In this document: piece after piece, positions 60,556 to 64,000 of the stretch
Numbering within the stretch: position 1 is the stretch's first letter
How the letters are laid out: each line of letters starts with the position of its first letter
From: Methylobacterium sp. 17Sr1-1
Lineage (GTDB): Bacteria > Pseudomonadota > Alphaproteobacteria > Rhizobiales > Beijerinckiaceae
Assembly: GCF_003173775.1 (NCBI RefSeq)
Contig: NZ_CP029552.1
Location: 3,458,001 to 3,522,000 of the forward strand
Reading direction: 5' to 3'
Length of the DNA: 64,000 bases
Translations under genes and position numbers: made by a program
The notes under the pieces: generated by a model
Seen by the model: only the letters and a program-made list of their open reading frames with translations
What the model was told of the DNA's origin: nothing
The model's database searches: none

Positions 60556-61455
60556 ATGCAGACTACGGCGTTGCGCTACTTCCTGGCGGTCGCCCGCGAG
60601 GGCACGATCGCGGCGGCCTCCGCCCGGCTCAACGTCGCGCCGTCGGCGATCAGCCGGCAGATCGCCAACCTGGAGGCCGAGCTCGCCTGCCCGCTGTTCG
60701 AGCGCCGGCCGCGCGGCATGGTGCTGAGCCAGGCCGGCGAGCTGCTCGCCCGCCACGCCCACCAGGTGCTGGCGAGCGCCGAGCAGGTCGTCACCGAGAT
60801 CCGGGAGCTGGAGGGGCTGTGGCGCGGCCTGGTGCGGGTCGCCTGCACCGAGGCCTTCGCCATCGACCTCGTGCCGGAGGCGATGGCCGCCTTCCACACC
60901 CGCCATCCGGGCATCCGCTTCGACCTCGCCGTGCTGCCGCCGGGCCAGGTCACCCACCGGGTGGTCCAGGGCGACGCCGATCTCGGGCTCACCTTCAGCC
61001 TGGAGCCCTCCACCGGGACCGCGGTCGCCTATCGCGGCAGCCTCGACATGGTGGCTTTGTGCGCGCCCGACCATCCGCTCGCCGGGCGCGGGCCGATCGG
61101 GCTCTCCGACCTCGCCGCCTACCCGGTGGCGTTGCTGCCGCGGGACACGACGCTGCGCACCATCCTCGACGCGGCCTGCGCAGCGGACGGCGTCGCGATC
61201 GAGCCGGCGCTCACCGCCAACACCCTCTCCTCCGTCCTGCCCTTCCTGCGCCGCACACGGGGCGTGACCCTGGTCTCCTCGGTCGCGCTCCAGGGCCAAG
61301 TCGCGCGGGGCGAGTTCCAGGTGCTGCCGGTCCGGTCCCGCCGCAGCCTGGCGCGGGGCATCGAGGTCCAGACCATGCGCGACCGGCGCCTGCCCCGCGC
61401 GGTGCAGGCTTTCCTGACGGCGCTGGTGGCGACATTGCCGCCGGTGCGGAGTTGA
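60556..61455 (+). CDS. LysR family transcriptional regulator
   Basis: A 299-residue regulator. The HTH at residues 1-60 (TTALRYFLAVAREGTIAAAS, then NVAPSAISRQIANLEAEL) is followed by an effector domain (GLVRVACTEAFAIDLVPEAM onward). It is divergent from the peptide importer unit, 161 bp apart, with a palindromic LysR box between them, so it very probably controls that unit and itself. Related LysRs often sit beside M20/ABC-peptide modules and sense the imported compound. The start at 60556 was chosen over an ATG 11 nt earlier that is out of frame. Confidence 0.9.
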   Translation: MQTTALRYFLAVAREGTIAAASARLNVAPSAISRQIANLEAELACPLFERRPRGMVLSQAGELLARHAHQVLASAEQVVTEIRELEGLWRGLVRVACTEAFAIDLVPEAMAAFHTRHPGIRFDLAVLPPGQVTHRVVQGDADLGLTFSLEPSTGTAVAYRGSLDMVALCAPDHPLAGRGPIGLSDLAAYPVALLPRDTTLRTILDAACAADGVAIEPALTANTLSSVLPFLRRTRGVTLVSSVALQGQVARGEFQVLPVRSRRSLARGIEVQTMRDRRLPRAVQAFLTALVATLPPVRS

Positions 61456-61599
61456 CGGTGGCGAGGGGACTGATGACACTGGCCGGGCGAATCGATCGCC
61501 CTTGGACGATCGAAGGATTTGTTCCGCCTTGCACCTTGCTCGTCTCGAAGAGATCTCCCCCGGCCGCAGCGATCCGGGCGACGGCGTGAGATCGACCTG

Positions 61600-61998
61600 A
61601 TGACGTCGATCGCCGGGCTGCCCGAGTTCCTGCTCTATCTCGGCACGGCCGCGGGCCTGACCGGCCTCTACCTCGTCGTCTACACCCTCGCCACGGCGCA
61701 TAACGAGGTGGCGCTGATCCGCCGGGACGTGACGGCCGCCGCGGTCGCCCTCGGCGGCAGCCTCGTCGGCTTCACCCTGCCGCTCGCGGCGGCGGTCACC
61801 AACGCCGGCTCCGTGCTCGACTGCCTGGTCTGGGGCCTCATCGCGCTGGTGGTGCAGATCGCGGTCTACTGGCTGGTCCGCCTCGTCGTGCCGGACCTGT
61901 CGCGGCGGATCGAGGACGATCGGATGGCGGCGGCCTGCCTGCTCGGGGCCGCCTCCCTGGCCGGCGGCGTTCTGAACGCCGCCTCGATGACCTCCTGA
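61600..61998 (+). CDS. DUF350 family membrane protein (YjfL-like)
   Basis: A 132-residue inner-membrane protein with four hydrophobic segments in two similar halves (LTGLYLVVYTLATAHNEVAL and the later ALVVQIAVYWLVRLVVPDLS). This duplicated two-helix unit defines DUF350. In E. coli the homologue YjfL is encoded with a DUF1190 protein and a glutathionylspermidine-synthase-like enzyme, the same order as here. The start at 61600 gives the family N-terminus. It lies 145 nt after the LysR gene and 7 nt before the DUF1190 gene. Function unknown; an envelope role is plausible. Confidence 0.82.
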   Translation: MTSIAGLPEFLLYLGTAAGLTGLYLVVYTLATAHNEVALIRRDVTAAAVALGGSLVGFTLPLAAAVTNAGSVLDCLVWGLIALVVQIAVYWLVRLVVPDLSRRIEDDRMAAACLLGAASLAGGVLNAASMTS

Positions 61999-62005
61999 GG
62001 CGCCT

Positions 62006-62662
62006 GTGAGCGAGGTCGCGCCCGTCTCCCCCGAGGAAACGGCCCGCCGCGCCAAGCGCTCGGCCGCGATCTCCCTGGTGCTCGTCGCGGGCGCCGGGGC
62101 CGGGGCCTTCGCGCTCGCCGGCCTCGCCGGCGCGAAGCGGGACGAGGACGTGCTGGTCTATCGCACGCTCGACGCCTGCCTCGCCGAGCGGGTGCGCAGC
62201 GCCCAGGCCTGCACCGAGGCCGAGGCCGCCGCCCGCGCCGCCCATGCGGCGAGCGCGCCGCGCTACGAGACCCTGGCCGAGTGCGAGCGCCACCACGGCA
62301 GCGGCGGCTGCGTGCCGGGCGCGACGGTGACGCCGGACGCGCAGGGCCGCACCCTCCCGCTGATGTCGGCCTTCATGATGGGGCGGACGGACGAGCAGAA
62401 CCTGCCGGTCCAGCCGCTCTACGCCCACGCCCCGGCGGAGGAGCGATCTCACGCCGGCCATGGCGGCGGGTATGCCGGCGGCTACTGCACCGGCTCGGGC
62501 GCCCGGGTCGTGCCCGGGGGCGGCGGCTCGGGCGCCCGCGTCTCCTCCGCGGTCGCCCGCAGCCCCGTCTCGACCCCGCGCACCATCGCCCGCGGCGGCT
62601 TCGGCGGGACCGGGCGGGCGGTCGCGGCGGCTTCGAGCGGGCACGGGACCGGAGGCGGCTGA
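62006..62662 (+). CDS. DUF1190 (YgiB/YjfM-like) exported protein
   Basis: A 218-residue protein with an N-terminal hydrophobic segment (ISLVLVAGAGAGAFALAGLA) that is either a signal peptide or a membrane anchor. The core has CTEAEAAARAAHAASAPRY, with several conserved Cys in pairs (CLAERVRSAQAC, CERHHGSGGC), and a Gly/Ser-rich C-terminus (GGGYAGGYCTGSG onward). This is the YgiB layout. It starts at GTG 62006 with GAGG upstream, and its stop overlaps the next gene (TGATG). YgiB and its partner YgiC are linked to envelope stress and hydrophobic-compound tolerance in E. coli. Confidence 0.85.
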   Translation: MSEVAPVSPEETARRAKRSAAISLVLVAGAGAGAFALAGLAGAKRDEDVLVYRTLDACLAERVRSAQACTEAEAAARAAHAASAPRYETLAECERHHGSGGCVPGATVTPDAQGRTLPLMSAFMMGRTDEQNLPVQPLYAHAPAEERSHAGHGGGYAGGYCTGSGARVVPGGGGSGARVSSAVARSPVSTPRTIARGGFGGTGRAVAAASSGHGTGGG

Positions 62663-63840
62663 TGCGCCGCGTCGCGACGGCGGAGCGGCCCGACTGGCGC
62701 GAGCACGCGGCCCGGGCCGGCTTCCACTTCCACTCCTTCGATCACTCCTTCGACGGGGCGCCCTACTGGGACGAGAGCGCCTACTACGCCTTCAGCCTCG
62801 CGGAGATCGAGGAGGACATCGAGGAACCGACCCGTGACCTGCACGCGCTCTGCCTCGCCTTCGTCGCGCGCGCGGTCGAGGACGAGGCGATCCTCGCCTC
62901 CCTGGCGATCCCCGAGCACGCCTTCGACGCGATCCGGGCGAGCTGGCGCCGGGGCGACCCCGCGCTCTACGGCCGCCTCGACCTCAGCTACGGCGGGGCC
63001 GGCACCGGGCCGGCGAAGCTCCTCGAATACAACGCCGATACGCCGACCGCCCTCTACGAGAGCGCGGTGTTCCAGTGGCTCTGGCTCGAGGACGGGCTCG
63101 CCCGCGGCCGCCTGCCGGCGGGCTCCGACCAGTACAACGCCCTGCACGAGCGGCTGGTCGCGCGCCTCGCCGAGATCGGCGGGTCGGGGCGCCTCACCTT
63201 CGCGAGCTTCGCCGACGCGCCGGAGGACCGCGGCACGGTCGCCTACCTGCAGGATTGCGCGCTCCAGGCCGGCCTCGCGGCGCCGTTCCTGCCGGTCGAG
63301 GCGATCGGCCTCAAGTCCGACGGGTGGTTCGTCGACGAGGCCGGGCACCCGATCGAGACCCTGTTCAAGCTCTATCCGTGGGAGTGGATCTTCGCCGATC
63401 CGTTCGGCCGGGCGGTCGCCGCCGCGCCGACCCGCTTCCTGGAGCCGCCCTGGAAGGCGGTTCTCTCCAACAAGGGCATGCTGGCCCATCTCTGGGCGAT
63501 GGCGCCGGGCCATCCGAACCTGCTGCCGGCCTTCTTCGAGGACGACCCGGCCAAGGCCGCCCTCGGCGACAGCTTCGTGAAGAAGCCGCTCTACGCCCGG
63601 GAGGGCGCCAACGTGCTGGTCGTGCGCGAGGGCGCGGTGGCGGCCCGGGTCGAGGGCCCCTACGGCGCGGAGGGCTTCGTCCGCCAGGGTCTCGCCGCGC
63701 TGCCGCGCTTCGATGGGCGGCACGCGCTGATCGGCAGCTGGATCGTCGGGAACGAGCCCGCGGGCCTGTGCCTGCGCGAGGGCGACGGGCCGATCACCAC
63801 CGACCGGGCCCGCTTCGTGCCGCACGTCATCGATCCGTGA
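62662..63840 (+). CDS. Glutathionylspermidine synthase-like ATP-grasp protein (YgiC/YjfC-like)
   Basis: A 392-residue ATP-grasp enzyme of the GSP_synth family. Sequence landmarks are YWDESAYYAFSLAEIEEDIE near residue 33, LLEYNADTPTALYES (about 115-130), LFKLYPWEWIFADPFG and, for ATP binding, FVKKPLYAREGANVLVV (about 308-324). It has the synthetase part only, without the amidase domain of E. coli Gss. The substrates of the YgiC group are unproven; it probably ligates a peptide to an amine. Coupled to the DUF1190 gene (TGATG). Its last 14 nt overlap the 3' end of a gene on the opposite strand. Confidence 0.88.
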   Translation: MRRVATAERPDWREHAARAGFHFHSFDHSFDGAPYWDESAYYAFSLAEIEEDIEEPTRDLHALCLAFVARAVEDEAILASLAIPEHAFDAIRASWRRGDPALYGRLDLSYGGAGTGPAKLLEYNADTPTALYESAVFQWLWLEDGLARGRLPAGSDQYNALHERLVARLAEIGGSGRLTFASFADAPEDRGTVAYLQDCALQAGLAAPFLPVEAIGLKSDGWFVDEAGHPIETLFKLYPWEWIFADPFGRAVAAAPTRFLEPPWKAVLSNKGMLAHLWAMAPGHPNLLPAFFEDDPAKAALGDSFVKKPLYAREGANVLVVREGAVAARVEGPYGAEGFVRQGLAALPRFDGRHALIGSWIVGNEPAGLCLREGDGPITTDRARFVPHVIDP

Positions 63841-64000
63841 CCTCGCAGGGCGCGTCGCCCCCGCAGGGCGCGTCGCCCCCGCAGCACCCGCCGCTCTCGC
63901 GGAGCGGGCACAATTCTCCGCAGGACGCCACCCCCGGCAGGCGCTGGCGCAGGCAGCAGGTGCGCCGGCGCCGGTCGCGCAGGGCCTGCGCCAGCGGGCT
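63827..64000 (-). CDS. Probable FhuF-type ferric-siderophore reductase, C-terminal fragment
   Basis: The last 57 residues of a minus-strand gene; the rest lies beyond the window. CCLRQRLPGVASCGELCP resembles the C-terminal 2Fe-2S motif of FhuF-like reductases (usually CC-x10-C-x2-C), but the last gap is x3 here. The Cys-rich tail ESGGCCGGDAPCGGDAPC holds an 18-bp direct repeat (GCAGGGCGCGTCGCCCCC twice, 63845-63880) that duplicates CGGDAP. FhuF releases iron from imported ferrisiderophores in the cytosol. The tail may bind extra metal. Convergent overlap of 14 nt with the YgiC-like gene. Confidence 0.6.
   Translation of the reverse strand, partial: SPLAQALRDRRRRTCCLRQRLPGVASCGELCPLRESGGCCGGDAPCGGDAPCEVTDR

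Overview
The window looks like a chromosomal segment of a high-GC alphaproteobacterium, most probably a Methylobacterium-type member of the Hyphomicrobiales. This is inferred from base composition, from the dense sensory repertoire (two chemoreceptors, two GGDEF-EAL proteins, a BLUF photoreceptor), from the many LysR and TetR regulators beside transporters, and from palindromic intergenic repeats of a kind common in this group. I saw no rRNA or tRNA gene, CRISPR array, complete insertion sequence or prophage.

Layout. 1-4.6 kb: end of a thiolase with its DUF35 partner, an Asp/Glu/hydantoin racemase-like protein, ferredoxin-NADP reductase, then a clan-A glycosidase-like protein and a PIG-L deacetylase. 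4.6-9.4 kb: a sparse stretch, a hicBA module broken by frameshifts in both genes, a chemoreceptor, a NodB-type deacetylase and a small secreted protein. 9.4-13.5 kb: a 171-bp palindromic element, a histidine phosphatase overlapping a methyltransferase, and an aromatic-acid-exporter-like FUSC protein. 13.5-20.8 kb: a globin-coupled chemoreceptor with Tyr where the haem-ligating His is expected, LysR regulators, a Tat-exported bicupin, small exporters and a secreted Asp-box protein. 20.9-24.3 kb: NnrU, a YfgM-like TPR protein, der, and a 56-residue basic protein. 24.4-30.5 kb: three regulator/target modules (LysR with an NmrA-like protein; an acyltransferase; TetR with an SDR and an MFS pump). 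30.5-41.4 kb: DHFR, PAS-GGDEF-EAL, SDR-purF, cvpA, radA, cytochrome b561, and a TetR/MFS pair with two matching operators.

41.4-47.7 kb holds the most interesting locus: a sulfotransferase-like protein, an outer-membrane-type protein, and a tightly overlapping run of glycosyltransferase 2, acyl-CoA dehydrogenase-like protein, PIG-L deacetylase and NodS-like methyltransferase. The methyltransferase appears to start at CTG behind a perfect AGGAGG. The enzyme types resemble the steps that build and decorate lipochitooligosaccharides, so an uncharacterised glycoconjugate pathway is a reasonable inference. The glycosidase/PIG-L pair at 2.7-4.5 kb and the phosphatase/methyltransferase pair at 9.8-11.2 kb may be related parts.

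47.7-51 kb: a GGDEF-EAL protein translationally coupled to a BLUF photoreceptor, a plausible blue-light/c-di-GMP switch. 51-61.5 kb: a catalase-like peroxidase, an aminotransferase and a peptide ABC importer with an M20 peptidase under a divergent LysR regulator; repeats interrupt this unit twice. 61.6-64 kb: a DUF350/DUF1190/glutathionylspermidine-synthase-like operon and, on the opposite strand, the end of a probable FhuF-type ferric-siderophore reductase.
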